From Niastella vici (GTDB taxonomy: Bacteria > Bacteroidota > Bacteroidia > Chitinophagales > Chitinophagaceae), in contig NZ_LVYD01000002.1 of the NCBI RefSeq assembly GCF_002077945.1, positions 124,001 through 188,000 on the forward strand: 64,000 nt of DNA. The letters run 5' to 3'. Positions 6,430 to 13,720 of this stretch are shown here, in pieces. Every line of letters starts with the position of its first letter. Position 1 is the stretch's first letter. The notes below the pieces were generated by a model that searched no databases, had not been told where the DNA came from, and worked only from the letters and a program-made list of their open reading frames with translations. The position numbers were made by a program, and so were the translations under genes.

Positions 6430-8799
6430 TCAGGGCAGTTTTTTAATTAAAAGATTCCTGAATTGCACCCTCGATGTATCATGGTGAGCCTGTAATGCAA
6501 TATACCCCGTTAACTGCCGGTTACTTGTATACGTATTCACCAGTTGACCGTTTAACGTTACCTGTATTTGCGGCCCGTTCGCTTCAATGATATAGGTATT
6601 CCATTGCCCCACCGCATTGGATGCCAGCCGGGCAGGCGCCTGCAAATCGTAAATGGCCCCATTGATCTTTATCCAGTTACCTTCTGAGTTATTCTGAGAA
6701 TCAAAACCTCGTTCATCTATTTCAATTTCGTGCCCCTGGCTATCTGCGCTTTGCAAAGCATTAGGAATGTTGAAAGCAGGTATACGAATATAGATGCCTG
6801 AATTATCGTCCCTTCGTCCTGTTCTCCAATCAATTTTCAAGATAAAATTCGAAAACTGTTCCTTAACATACCAGTACAACCCATAACCATATATTGTCTC
6901 CAGTACTTTCCCATAATTTTTCATAAATGGAGCCGTATTTGCAGCACTGACCATCTGCCAATCTTTGGCTGCCAATGATAGTGGAGTAAAGCCATTATCG
7001 ACAATTGGTGTATTTTTTCTATTTATTTCCTGCACTGTTTTTCTTGCCAGGGAAAAAGCAGTAAGTGAAGGATTGGCTGAACCCAGACTGGGAAAAACAG
7101 CAGGGCCTGCTACATATACATTATCGGTATTATGAAATTTTCCGTTTGTATCTGTAATTGAACTTCCGGGAGCACCCATAAATAATGTGCCTGCTTCATG
7201 ATGGGTTGTACCAAGTTTATCCTGCCAGAACCCCTTCCCATTAGCATCTGGTTGCGGACGTTGGGGCTGCCAGCTTTTAGTGAGGCTATTCCAGTATTGA
7301 ATATTAGCTGCGTTGCCTGCTATAACAGATGCCAGGTCAAAAGCAGTTTTATCCATTTCCGTCCACAACTTTCTGTCGTTTGCGGTAACAACCAGATGAA
7401 CATATGCTCTTCGCTTTCCCCACCGGTCTGTTTCATTACTCAGGTCAATCCAGCTTTTATTGGGATCAGGGGTAAGGCTTTGATCATCTTCCATTTCACC
7501 GATGCCTCTGAAAGTAATTACCATCCAGTCGGGATCCTGGTTAGCAAGCATGTTTGCCTGTAAGTCAATATCAGGCACCATGCTCCACATATTCTTTTCC
7601 GGATCGGGACCTGCTATTGCCGCAGCCGTTACCTGCAAATGAAATCTTCTGCCGAATGCTTCCCCCTTAACAATATGAGCAGTAGTTTCAAGATTGGTTG
7701 CAGGTGTTGGAAGCCCCAACGCAGACCGCTTAATTCTTACAGTAATATTGCTCCTTAAATGTGCCATTAAATTCCCAACGCGGGGAGCGCCAAATTGGGT
7801 AGAACCAATTCCCAACGACTCCAAAGCTATTCTGGTTGCTTCAATTGTTCCATTTGCCAGGATAACTGAACATGAATCAGCCAGAAAAATAGTCTGTCGC
7901 TGGCCATTCGTGCTTATATCTATACTGGTCACTTTACTGCCGGTTTTGTTTAATTGCAAAACCTGTGTTTTGGGCAGTAAAAAGATCCTTCTGCTTACAT
8001 CGCCATGACTATTATTACTTGCAATGTCATCTCTGATGGCGTCTATTAAAAACGGGCAACTGCTAAATTTATCAAAAGGAAAAAGGCCGGGGCCAGGTGA
8101 TGATCCCTGCACAGCAAGTGGCGCTTCTGCAACCGCTTTTATAGCTGGTATACCCGGCATGGCATTTTTTAATGCGGTATCTAATGTATTATAAGCACTT
8201 GCCTGTACAATGTAGTCGGTGCTGGGGTTAACCCCAATTTCTTTTTCAGTATATGTGTATGCACCAGCAACCGGGGAAACACCTTTGAGGAAATCTGAAA
8301 CATCGGTGGGCCAGTTCAATAAGTCGTTATCTGTTAATCTTGGCGACCATCCACCCCAAAATATGGATCTACCACCTACACAGTAAGCCAGTCCGGGAAA
8401 TGCTTCATTACTGATCCACGGCATGCCCCAGATCACATTTTGGGCATTTCCATCATCAGTATTCCTCAACCCGTCTGGGCCGCCAATCTTTCCACCCAAT
8501 TTTTGGGGTAAATTCTGAATGTGTGAGGGAAGTAAAAAATCTCCAGCTTCTATAACAAGGATCCGTAAGCCCAGGTCCTTGCCCGTTCTGAAAAATTTTT
8601 CCGCAGCATAACTGCCAAACATACCGCCCCCAATTATAACAACATCAAACGGATAGCCGCCGCTATCCAGGCTTGCTTTTATTTCCTGCCATGTGTTACA
8701 TACATAGCGTCCTAAAACATCAAAGGAAAATGTGGTACCCTGAATATCAAAATTGGCAGGGGTTTGGTTTGGGTCAACAATCAATTTTGTTAGCGACAT
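6430..8799 (-). CDS. GMC-family FAD oxidoreductase fused to a C-terminal DUF1080 domain
   Basis: A 789-residue two-domain enzyme. Residues 50-595 are a GMC oxidoreductase: FAD-binding VVIIGGGMFGSYAAE (53-67), GGRSIFWGGWSPRL (142-155) and the C-terminal module with His533/His534 (TTHHEAGTLFMG) and Asn576 (GSANPSLTAF), the usual catalytic His/Asn pair. Residues about 605-789 match DUF1080 (3-keto-disaccharide hydrolase/LamG-like): DDNSGIYIR (665-673), GHEIEIDE (689-696) and a closing strand VQFRNLLIKKLP. GMC enzymes of the pyranose-oxidase type can make keto-sugars and DUF1080 proteins can cleave 3-keto-glycosides, so one polypeptide could oxidise and then cleave a glycoside. That combined activity is inference. 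No signal peptide is obvious. The gene stands alone, with no transporter beside it. Confidence 0.85.
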   Translation of the reverse strand: MSLTKLIVDPNQTPANFDIQGTTFSFDVLGRYVCNTWQEIKASLDSGGYPFDVVIIGGGMFGSYAAEKFFRTGKDLGLRILVIEAGDFLLPSHIQNLPQKLGGKIGGPDGLRNTDDGNAQNVIWGMPWISNEAFPGLAYCVGGRSIFWGGWSPRLTDNDLLNWPTDVSDFLKGVSPVAGAYTYTEKEIGVNPSTDYIVQASAYNTLDTALKNAMPGIPAIKAVAEAPLAVQGSSPGPGLFPFDKFSSCPFLIDAIRDDIASNNSHGDVSRRIFLLPKTQVLQLNKTGSKVTSIDISTNGQRQTIFLADSCSVILANGTIEATRIALESLGIGSTQFGAPRVGNLMAHLRSNITVRIKRSALGLPTPATNLETTAHIVKGEAFGRRFHLQVTAAAIAGPDPEKNMWSMVPDIDLQANMLANQDPDWMVITFRGIGEMEDDQSLTPDPNKSWIDLSNETDRWGKRRAYVHLVVTANDRKLWTEMDKTAFDLASVIAGNAANIQYWNSLTKSWQPQRPQPDANGKGFWQDKLGTTHHEAGTLFMGAPGSSITDTNGKFHNTDNVYVAGPAVFPSLGSANPSLTAFSLARKTVQEINRKNTPIVDNGFTPLSLAAKDWQMVSAANTAPFMKNYGKVLETIYGYGLYWYVKEQFSNFILKIDWRTGRRDDNSGIYIRIPAFNIPNALQSADSQGHEIEIDERGFDSQNNSEGNWIKINGAIYDLQAPARLASNAVGQWNTYIIEANGPQIQVTLNGQLVNTYTSNRQLTGYIALQAHHDTSRVQFRNLLIKKLP

Positions 8800-9189
8800 A
8801 AGTTTAAGTTTTATATCAGAAAAAAGATCCGTTAAGAAAAAGATGATTTCGACAACAGTTCCTGGTTGTCATCCTTATGCAGGATATTGAATTATGACAG
8901 CGATTTGTAGAATGCGGACACAGATACGAAGACTTCGTATGTGCAAAGTTTGGTTGGCTTATTAGTTACCAGAAAGAAAGACTTACATTAGAAATCAACA
9001 GGGAAGAAGATATATTTCATGCGAGGGTACCAGGCTTGCTGCTATCTGTCACTAAAGGTATACTTAAATTTTTTATTACCAAATACCGTAAACGGGGTAT
9101 AGAAGAATATTTATAGTCAGGCAAAATGTGGCAAAAATGCGTTTAGGGCTACTGATTAAGTATATTGACAAAGCCCGTAGCTTTGAACC
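8800..9189. other. Intergenic region between divergent GMC and VOC genes
   Basis: 390 bp holding the promoters of two divergent genes. A TAGCTTTG at 9178-9185 matches the -7 consensus but lies only 4 bp before the VOC start codon and lacks a convincing -33 element. No conserved ORF, hairpin or repeat was seen. Confidence 0.4.
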
Positions 9190-9579
9190 ATGTTACCAAT
9201 TAAACAGGTTCATCATATTGCCATTATTTGTTCAAATTATGAACGATCCAAATGGTTCTATACCCAGGTGCTGGGCTTCACCATTGTGCAGGAAGTTTAC
9301 CGCGAAGCGAGACAGAGCTACAAGCTGGACCTTGCCATAAACGGTTTGTATCAGATAGAGCTATTTTCTTTTCCCAGCCCCCCACCCCGCCCCAGCCACC
9401 CGGAAAGCTGCGGATTGCGTCACCTGGCTTTTGCCGTAACAGACATTGATTCCGCCGTTAGCTGGCTGCAATCGTGCCAGGTAACGCCGGAAGCCATCCG
9501 GGTGGATGAATGCACGGGCAAGCGGTTCACTTTTTTCGCTGATCCCGACGGATTGCCGCTGGAACTTTATGAAATGTAA
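9190..9579 (+). CDS. VOC-family protein, YaeR/GloA2-like
   Basis: A 129-residue single-polypeptide VOC protein. It opens with IKQVHHIAIICSNYERSKWFY (its HHIAI contains the first metal His) followed by LGFTIVQEVYREARQSYKLDL; the second half has LRHLAFAVTDIDSAVSWL with another His and ends GLPLELYEM with the final Glu. The set HHIAI, LRHLAF and PLELYE is typical of the YaeR/SMU1112c subgroup, often annotated as glyoxalase-like, whose substrate is not established. It ends 56 bp from the convergent sigZ-like gene and has no evident functional link with the arsenic genes. Confidence 0.87.
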   Translation: MLPIKQVHHIAIICSNYERSKWFYTQVLGFTIVQEVYREARQSYKLDLAINGLYQIELFSFPSPPPRPSHPESCGLRHLAFAVTDIDSAVSWLQSCQVTPEAIRVDECTGKRFTFFADPDGLPLELYEM

Positions 9580-9635
9580 GATTAAAACCGGTTGGTATTC
9601 GTTTCGAGCATCAATGGTTATAATTTATATTTCCT

Positions 9636-10124
9636 TTAAGGTTCCTCCATTCTGGCTGTACTCCGACTAGGGAAAGGCCCTCTTTGTATTCTGGATTTTG
9701 CACCGGTGTAGGAAATATTTAATTTTTCCGACAACTGTTTTTGTGAAAGCCCTTCCAGTTCTACCATTATCAACGCTTCGCTATATAAAGGTGGCAACGC
9801 CTTTATAAAAAATAAAAGACAGCAATCAGCCAACCGGTATGCTGATTGCTGTTCTTCTGCCTGGGTATAATCAGCTTCTAAGGACTTTGGTGTTTTCTTT
9901 TGTAATCTGTAATAATCTATTACGGCATTTTGCGCCATTTTGATTACATAAGAAGCCGGCTGCTCAACCCATTTAATTCGCTCTTCATTCTCTGTTATTT
10001 TCAGAAATACATCATGTAAAATATCCTGACAACTGTCGTCGCCACTTACTTTACTGCAAATAAAGGCTTTCAGTTTCTCTTCATGTTCCTGCCAAATCTT
10101 ATTCGATGTATTACATGAACCCAT
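9636..10124 (-). CDS. sigZ: SigZ-like ECF RNA polymerase sigma factor with altered C-terminus
   Basis: ECF-type sigma factor of 162 residues. Region 2 is clear (CQDILHDVFLKITENEERI, then PASYVIKMAQNAVIDYYRLQ, about residues 32-80), and region 4 holds ALIMVELEGLSQKQLSEKLN followed by SYTGAKSRIQRG. Homologous SigZ proteins continue after RIQRG with about 25 more residues rich in Lys/Leu and Cys/His; here the frame turns into GPFPSRSTARMEEP and stops, which looks like a frameshift or 3' truncation. The other two frames do not restore the usual tail. It is the last gene of the arsenic cluster, 9 bp below arsC. Such sigma genes are often linked to arsenic genes in Bacteroidota, but whether this copy works is doubtful. 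Confidence 0.72.
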   Translation of the reverse strand: MGSCNTSNKIWQEHEEKLKAFICSKVSGDDSCQDILHDVFLKITENEERIKWVEQPASYVIKMAQNAVIDYYRLQKKTPKSLEADYTQAEEQQSAYRLADCCLLFFIKALPPLYSEALIMVELEGLSQKQLSEKLNISYTGAKSRIQRGPFPSRSTARMEEP

Positions 10125-10133
10125 AAATAAACC

Positions 10134-10547
10134 TTATAAATTCTCAGCAACAAATTGCTGACTGTATTTTTTGATCATTTCCCGCACATCTCTAAACTGT
10201 TTCCTGATCTCTTCTTCGGTTCCTGTTGCCTTTGCCGGGTCTGGAAAATTGTAATGGAACTTTTTCGCATTGGATGGAAAGAATGGACATCTTTCTTTAG
10301 CATTGTCGCAAACAGTGATCACATAATCAAAATCAATCTCCCTGTATTCGTTTACGTTGTTTGAAGTATGCCTGGAAATATCAATACCATCTTCTTTCAT
10401 TGTTTCAATCGCTCTGGGATTCACACCATGTGTTTCTACCCCTGCGCTGTATATGGCTGCTTTATCGCCTGCAAAATGTTTTAAATAACCTTCTGCTATC
10501 TGGCTACGGCAACTGTTTCCTGTACAAAGAACCAATACTTTTTTCAT
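10134..10547 (-). CDS. arsC: Arsenate reductase, low-molecular-weight phosphatase type (thioredoxin-coupled)
   Basis: Reduces arsenate to arsenite in the cytoplasm. The 137-residue protein has the phosphatase-loop CTGNSCR (Cys8 to Arg14) and a second pair, Cys80 and Cys87, in VCDNAKERC. This three-cysteine relay (8/80/87) is the hallmark of the thioredoxin-linked ArsC type rather than a plain tyrosine phosphatase; the Asp in FPDPAK would be the general acid. The ATG overlaps the aquaporin stop by 4 bp (ATGA), indicating translational coupling. This fits a pathway in which arsenate is reduced here and arsenite leaves through the aquaporin. Confidence 0.92.
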   Translation of the reverse strand: MKKVLVLCTGNSCRSQIAEGYLKHFAGDKAAIYSAGVETHGVNPRAIETMKEDGIDISRHTSNNVNEYREIDFDYVITVCDNAKERCPFFPSNAKKFHYNFPDPAKATGTEEEIRKQFRDVREMIKKYSQQFVAENL

Positions 10548-11209
10548 TGAACCTGTTTTGTAAGTTGTTTATTGTTATGAAGAATTTTATGGATCGGGAT
10601 AGCAAAGGCGGCTCCTGCAGTGGGTGCAACTATATAAATCCAAAGATGTTCAATATGCCCTGAGATAAAAGCCGGAGCCATTGAGCGCGCCGGGTTCATG
10701 CTTGCGCCACATACCGGCCCTGCAAACATAGCCTCCAGTAATACGGTTGAACCTATGGCAAGCCCGGCAAACATTCCCTGTTCCTTACTGCCTGTTGCTA
10801 CATTTATGACAACAAGCATTAAAAAGAAAGTAAGCAGGAACTCCAAAACGAAAGATTGCATTTCTGAACCAGCTGGCAATGTCACCCCCAGTGTTTCATT
10901 TCCGGGAAAGAGGCAGTGCAGGGTTATACTCGCCAACAGCGCCCCTGTTACCTGGCTAATAATATAAGGCAATACCTGTTTTACCTGAAATCTTCCGGCA
11001 ATTGTAAAGGCAATAGTTACAGCCGGGTTCATATGCGCTCCGGAAATATCGCCCAGGGCATAGATCATCGCCATTACAATAAATCCCCATGTTATTGCAA
11101 TCCCGGCATGCGTTACCGCTCCATTAAATTGCTGATCGATGATAACAGCACCAGTTCCACAAAACAGGAGAATAAAAGTTCCCAATAGCTCGGCCAGGTA
11201 TCTATTCAT
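10544..11209 (-). CDS. aqpS: MIP-family aquaglyceroporin, likely arsenite channel (AqpS-like)
   Basis: Inner-membrane channel of 221 residues with six helices and both NPA boxes, GAHMNPAVTIAF (about 59-70) and GASMNPARSMAP (about 168-179). In arsenic operons such as that of Sinorhizobium meliloti an aquaglyceroporin replaces the ArsB/Acr3 pump and lets arsenite flow out downhill after ArsC has made it. Here no ArsB, Acr3 or ArsA gene is present in the cluster, and the gene overlaps arsC by 4 bp, so the same arrangement is inferred. It lies 38 bp below arsM on the same strand. Confidence 0.9.
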   Translation of the reverse strand: MNRYLAELLGTFILLFCGTGAVIIDQQFNGAVTHAGIAITWGFIVMAMIYALGDISGAHMNPAVTIAFTIAGRFQVKQVLPYIISQVTGALLASITLHCLFPGNETLGVTLPAGSEMQSFVLEFLLTFFLMLVVINVATGSKEQGMFAGLAIGSTVLLEAMFAGPVCGASMNPARSMAPAFISGHIEHLWIYIVAPTAGAAFAIPIHKILHNNKQLTKQVQ

Positions 11210-11247
11210 ATGGCTTTAACAGTTATATTCATAGCAGTGTGACGATC

Positions 11248-12096
11248 TTATTTACAACAATCGGGGCCGCAGCAACTTTTATTTTCCTCCACGGGTTTCT
11301 CTGCATAAACAGTAATGCTTCTGACACCAGTGCCGGAATTATTAAATGCCGTAATTTGTTCGGCAGATAAATACTGGCTTAATATATCATCAGGAATTAT
11401 GATGGCTTTATCTTTTTGAATAGTGAGATTGTTAAACCCATTGGCTTCAATCAACTCAACATACACCTGCTTTTGAATTGCACCCGCTACACAGCCGGCA
11501 TACATTTCGGCAGCTTCCCTGATCTGTGTGGGCAACTCCCCTTCTAATACTATGTCAGAAATTGAAAAGTGACCGCCTGGTTTTAATACCCGGTACATTT
11601 CTTTGAACACGCCGTCTTTATTTGGAACGAGGTTCAGTACACAATTGCTTACAATTACATCGGCCACGTTTGCGGTTACCGGCATTTTTTCAATATCGCC
11701 CTGGCGAAATTCTACATTATGAAAGCCAAGTTTTTCAGCATTGGCCCTCGCCTTTTCAATCATTGCCGGTGTAAAATCAATTCCGATCACTTTCCCGGTT
11801 TCGCCGGTTTCATGGCGGGCAATAAAAGCATCGTTGCCGGCGCCGCTTCCCAGGTCAATAACTACATCTCCCTTTTTGATCTTTGCAAATTGTGTTGGCA
11901 AACCGCAACCTAAACCTAAATCAGCATCTGCGTTGTAACCTTCCAGGTTCGAGTAATCGTCGGTCATTATGTTATATACCTCTGTTGAACAGCAGCCGGA
12001 ACCACAGCAGGAGGCCTGGTTATCCGATTTATCCTGCAATGCGATCTCGCTATATTTTGCTTTTACTATTTCCTTTAATTGTTGATCGTTGGTCAT
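11248..12096 (-). CDS. arsM: Arsenite S-adenosylmethionine methyltransferase
   Basis: Methylates arsenite to volatile or less toxic methylarsenicals using SAM. The 282-residue protein has the SAM-binding DLGSGAGNDAF (about 80-90), a Rossmann methyltransferase core through YRVLKPGGHFSISDIVLEGE, and the arsenic-binding cysteines expected for ArsM: CCGSGCC near the N-terminus, CGLPTQF, NCVLNLVP and CAGCVAG-type YAGCVAGAIQ. The C-terminus ends in a Cys-rich SCCGPDCCK. It lies 54 bp below arsR; that gap holds a copy of the putative ArsR operator, so it may have its own arsenite-induced promoter. Confidence 0.93.
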   Translation of the reverse strand: MTNDQQLKEIVKAKYSEIALQDKSDNQASCCGSGCCSTEVYNIMTDDYSNLEGYNADADLGLGCGLPTQFAKIKKGDVVIDLGSGAGNDAFIARHETGETGKVIGIDFTPAMIEKARANAEKLGFHNVEFRQGDIEKMPVTANVADVIVSNCVLNLVPNKDGVFKEMYRVLKPGGHFSISDIVLEGELPTQIREAAEMYAGCVAGAIQKQVYVELIEANGFNNLTIQKDKAIIIPDDILSQYLSAEQITAFNNSGTGVRSITVYAEKPVEENKSCCGPDCCK

Positions 12097-12116
12097 ACTA
12101 TTTGATTTATTGTATT

Positions 12117-12132
12117 ATTGCAATATTGCGAT
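12117..12132. promoter_or_regulatory. Putative ArsR operator between arsR and arsM
   Basis: ATTGCAATATTGCGAT is a near-perfect palindrome that matches, in reverse orientation, 13 of 16 positions of the site upstream of arsR. It occupies the 54-bp gap above the arsM start codon. Confidence 0.5.
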
Positions 12133-12150
12133 GAATCGGGTCAAAAAATT

Positions 12151-12480
12151 TTAGCAGCAGGAGCTGCCATTTTCAAAAGTGACAAAGAACGCCTCAAAAG
12201 CGGCTTTGTATTGCTTCCACACTTTTGGATCAATGCAATAGCACACACTGGTACCTTCAATAGTTCCCTGAATTAAACCGGCAGTCTTCAATTCTTTAAG
12301 ATGTTGGGAAATGGTAGCCTGTGCAAGTCCTAACTCATCTACCAGGTCACCACAAACACAGGCCTGTGATTTTATCAGGTGTTGAATTATAGCGATCCGA
12401 GCCGGATGCGCCAAAGCTTTCATCATTTGAGCCAGCTTATTCTGCTTATCTGTAAATATTTCCGCTTTTGTTAGTCCCAT
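12151..12480 (-). CDS. arsR: ArsR-family metalloregulatory repressor
   Basis: Winged-helix repressor of 109 residues that would release DNA on binding arsenite. The HTH reads LAHPARIAIIQHLI, then CVCGDLVDELGLAQATISQHLKEL (about residues 24-68). Candidate As(III) ligands are the CVC pair just before the DNA-recognition helix and the terminal SSCC. It is the first gene of the minus-strand arsenic cluster (arsR, arsM, aquaporin, arsC, sigZ-like). A palindrome 4 bp upstream of the ATG, repeated in front of arsM, is the probable operator. Confidence 0.92.
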   Translation of the reverse strand: MGLTKAEIFTDKQNKLAQMMKALAHPARIAIIQHLIKSQACVCGDLVDELGLAQATISQHLKELKTAGLIQGTIEGTSVCYCIDPKVWKQYKAAFEAFFVTFENGSSCC

Positions 12481-12484
12481 ATCA

Positions 12485-12500
12485 ATCGCAATATTACGAT
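12485..12500. promoter_or_regulatory. Putative ArsR operator upstream of arsR
   Basis: ATCGCAATATTACGAT, palindromic except for one base pair, lies 4 bp above the arsR start codon. Its minus-strand reading contains TAATATTG, one base off the TAnnTTTG -7 box, so bound repressor would cover the promoter. Confidence 0.5.
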
Positions 12501-12566
12501 AAACTAATTATTCTCCAAAAAAAATCGTCCTTTTATTAAATTCAATAAAAACCGGCTGTGCTTACT

Positions 12567-12812
12567 TTATTTCTTTGAACTGTTTAGTAAAGACCAGGGA
12601 CTGACACAGAAGGGGTTGGGAAAAAATGCTAACAACGCATCCAGCGGATCGCCATCTTCACCAACAGTACCGGAAATAAACCCGAAATCATAGGGAAACA
12701 CCATGCCTAATGGCAGTAGCCGCTTCAGCTTAAAGATCTTTTCTTTAGGGTCAAACTTATATTTTGCCTGGGTGGCCCTTGGTGATTCAATAACAACTTC
12801 AATGGTTTGCAT
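12567..12812 (-). pseudogene. ppa: 3'-truncated inorganic pyrophosphatase gene
   Basis: The first 61 residues follow family I inorganic pyrophosphatase: VVIESPRATQAKYKFDPKEK, then LPLGMVFPYDFGFISGT and EDGDPLDALL, which includes the metal-binding DGDPLD motif. The intact enzyme is about 180-200 residues; here homology ends after DALLA and is followed by about 20 unrelated residues and a stop. The missing part contains the rest of the active site, so the product should be inactive. The break lies on the side facing the arsenic cluster. Confidence 0.75.
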
Positions 12813-12881
12813 ATGCCTTTTTCAATTTTAGTTGCAAAAATCTTTCCGGCGCCATGGTGCATTTTTTGATGTGTATTTTTT

Positions 12882-12977
12882 ATGGATTGGCTTTTACATT
12901 TGTTCGGGCAGGGTAAAGACCTCACGGCCATTCAAATGAGTATGCGGGGTATTACAGCTTTTGCACTGGCGCTGTTC
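12882..12977 (+). pseudogene. 5' remnant of a DUF421 (YetF-like) membrane protein gene
   Basis: The frame from ATG 12882 reads MDWLLHLFGQGKDL followed by TAIQMSMRGITAFALALF, which fits the start of DUF421/YetF membrane proteins (Gly-x-x-Leu-thr-x-x-qMaxRg, first membrane helix). After residue 32 the similarity stops and the frame runs on with unrelated sequence to 13100. Normal members are 150-230 residues. It diverges from the pyrophosphatase remnant 70 bp away. The rest of the 12813-13118 gap shows no other feature. Confidence 0.5.
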
Positions 12978-13118
12978 CAGGACCAGGCACCTTCCCTATT
13001 TCCTGAATACCAAAATTTTTACCCTTTTTTAATTGGCAATATTTATCTTAGCACCTCATCGCAAGGCGAATGTCTCCTTTGGTTAGGCCGTATTGTTTAA
13101 TAACAAGACTGGACAAAC

Positions 13119-13547
13119 ATGAATTTTCCCAAAAAGGTGTTACTTATCGATGACGATGAGGATGAGTATGATATATTTACCGCTGCCCTGAATGGCTGTT
13201 GTAAAGGAGTGGAATTAATATACGAGAAAAACGCAAGATCCGCACTCGTGCAAATGGCAAATGATGAGGCCGATACCGTTGCCGAAATGGTGTTCCTTGA
13301 CTGGCACATGCCACAGATCAGCGGCAAAGATGTATTGACCAGCATCCGGAAACTCCCCTGTTACACCCAGGTCCCCATAGTAATTTTCACTGGACTTCTC
13401 GACCCGTTTTATCTTAAAGAAGCAAAGGAGCTGGGCGCCACCTTTCTCATGGAAAAGCCTTTCGACCTGGCAGACTTAGGCCAGAAACTGGAATACCTCT
13501 TTTCACTCGACTGGAAGCAAATTAAGCATACCGGTCAGCAAATTTAG
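13119..13547 (+). CDS. Stand-alone response-regulator receiver protein
   Basis: CheY-like single receiver domain of 142 residues without an output domain. Acid pocket Asp11/Asp12 (LLIDDDEDEYD), phospho-acceptor Asp61 in MVFLDWHMPQISG, Thr91 in IVIFTGL and the conserved Lys113 in MEKPFDL are all present, so it should be phosphorylatable. FLDWHMP with a Trp is typical of Bacteroidota receivers that act through protein contacts. There is no histidine kinase next to it; its partner must lie elsewhere. Confidence 0.9.
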   Translation: MNFPKKVLLIDDDEDEYDIFTAALNGCCKGVELIYEKNARSALVQMANDEADTVAEMVFLDWHMPQISGKDVLTSIRKLPCYTQVPIVIFTGLLDPFYLKEAKELGATFLMEKPFDLADLGQKLEYLFSLDWKQIKHTGQQI

Positions 13548-13659
13548 AACGCGAAGAGGGGATCGAATCGATCACACCCATGAAGTGTCTGTATTGGCCA
13601 TCACGGCTTTACTGGCAACATCAAAGTCATCTGTATTACTATTTACATAATAAAAACTT

Positions 13660-13700
13660 AATAGGGCTACACACATTTCGAGATTGCGTGTAGCCCTATT
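13660..13700. terminator. Bidirectional terminator hairpin, 13-bp stem
   Basis: AATAGGGCTACAC (13660-13672) and GTGTAGCCCTATT (13688-13700) form a perfect stem over a 15-nt loop, with T-rich sequence beyond both ends. It lies between the receiver gene and the end of the DUF4861 gene and would end the long minus-strand carbohydrate operon. Confidence 0.75.
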
Positions 13701-13720
13701 TTATCTTTACTACTTATAAC

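Noticed and set aside
9178-9185. Exact TAnnTTTG box (TAGCTTTG) just before the VOC start codon
   Set aside because: It would place transcription start inside or at the start codon and has no -33 element at the right distance; a leaderless mRNA is possible but not supported.
12882-13100. The whole 72-codon frame as an intact small protein
   Set aside because: Only the first 32 residues resemble DUF421; the rest has no similarity to the family or hydrophobic pattern expected of it.
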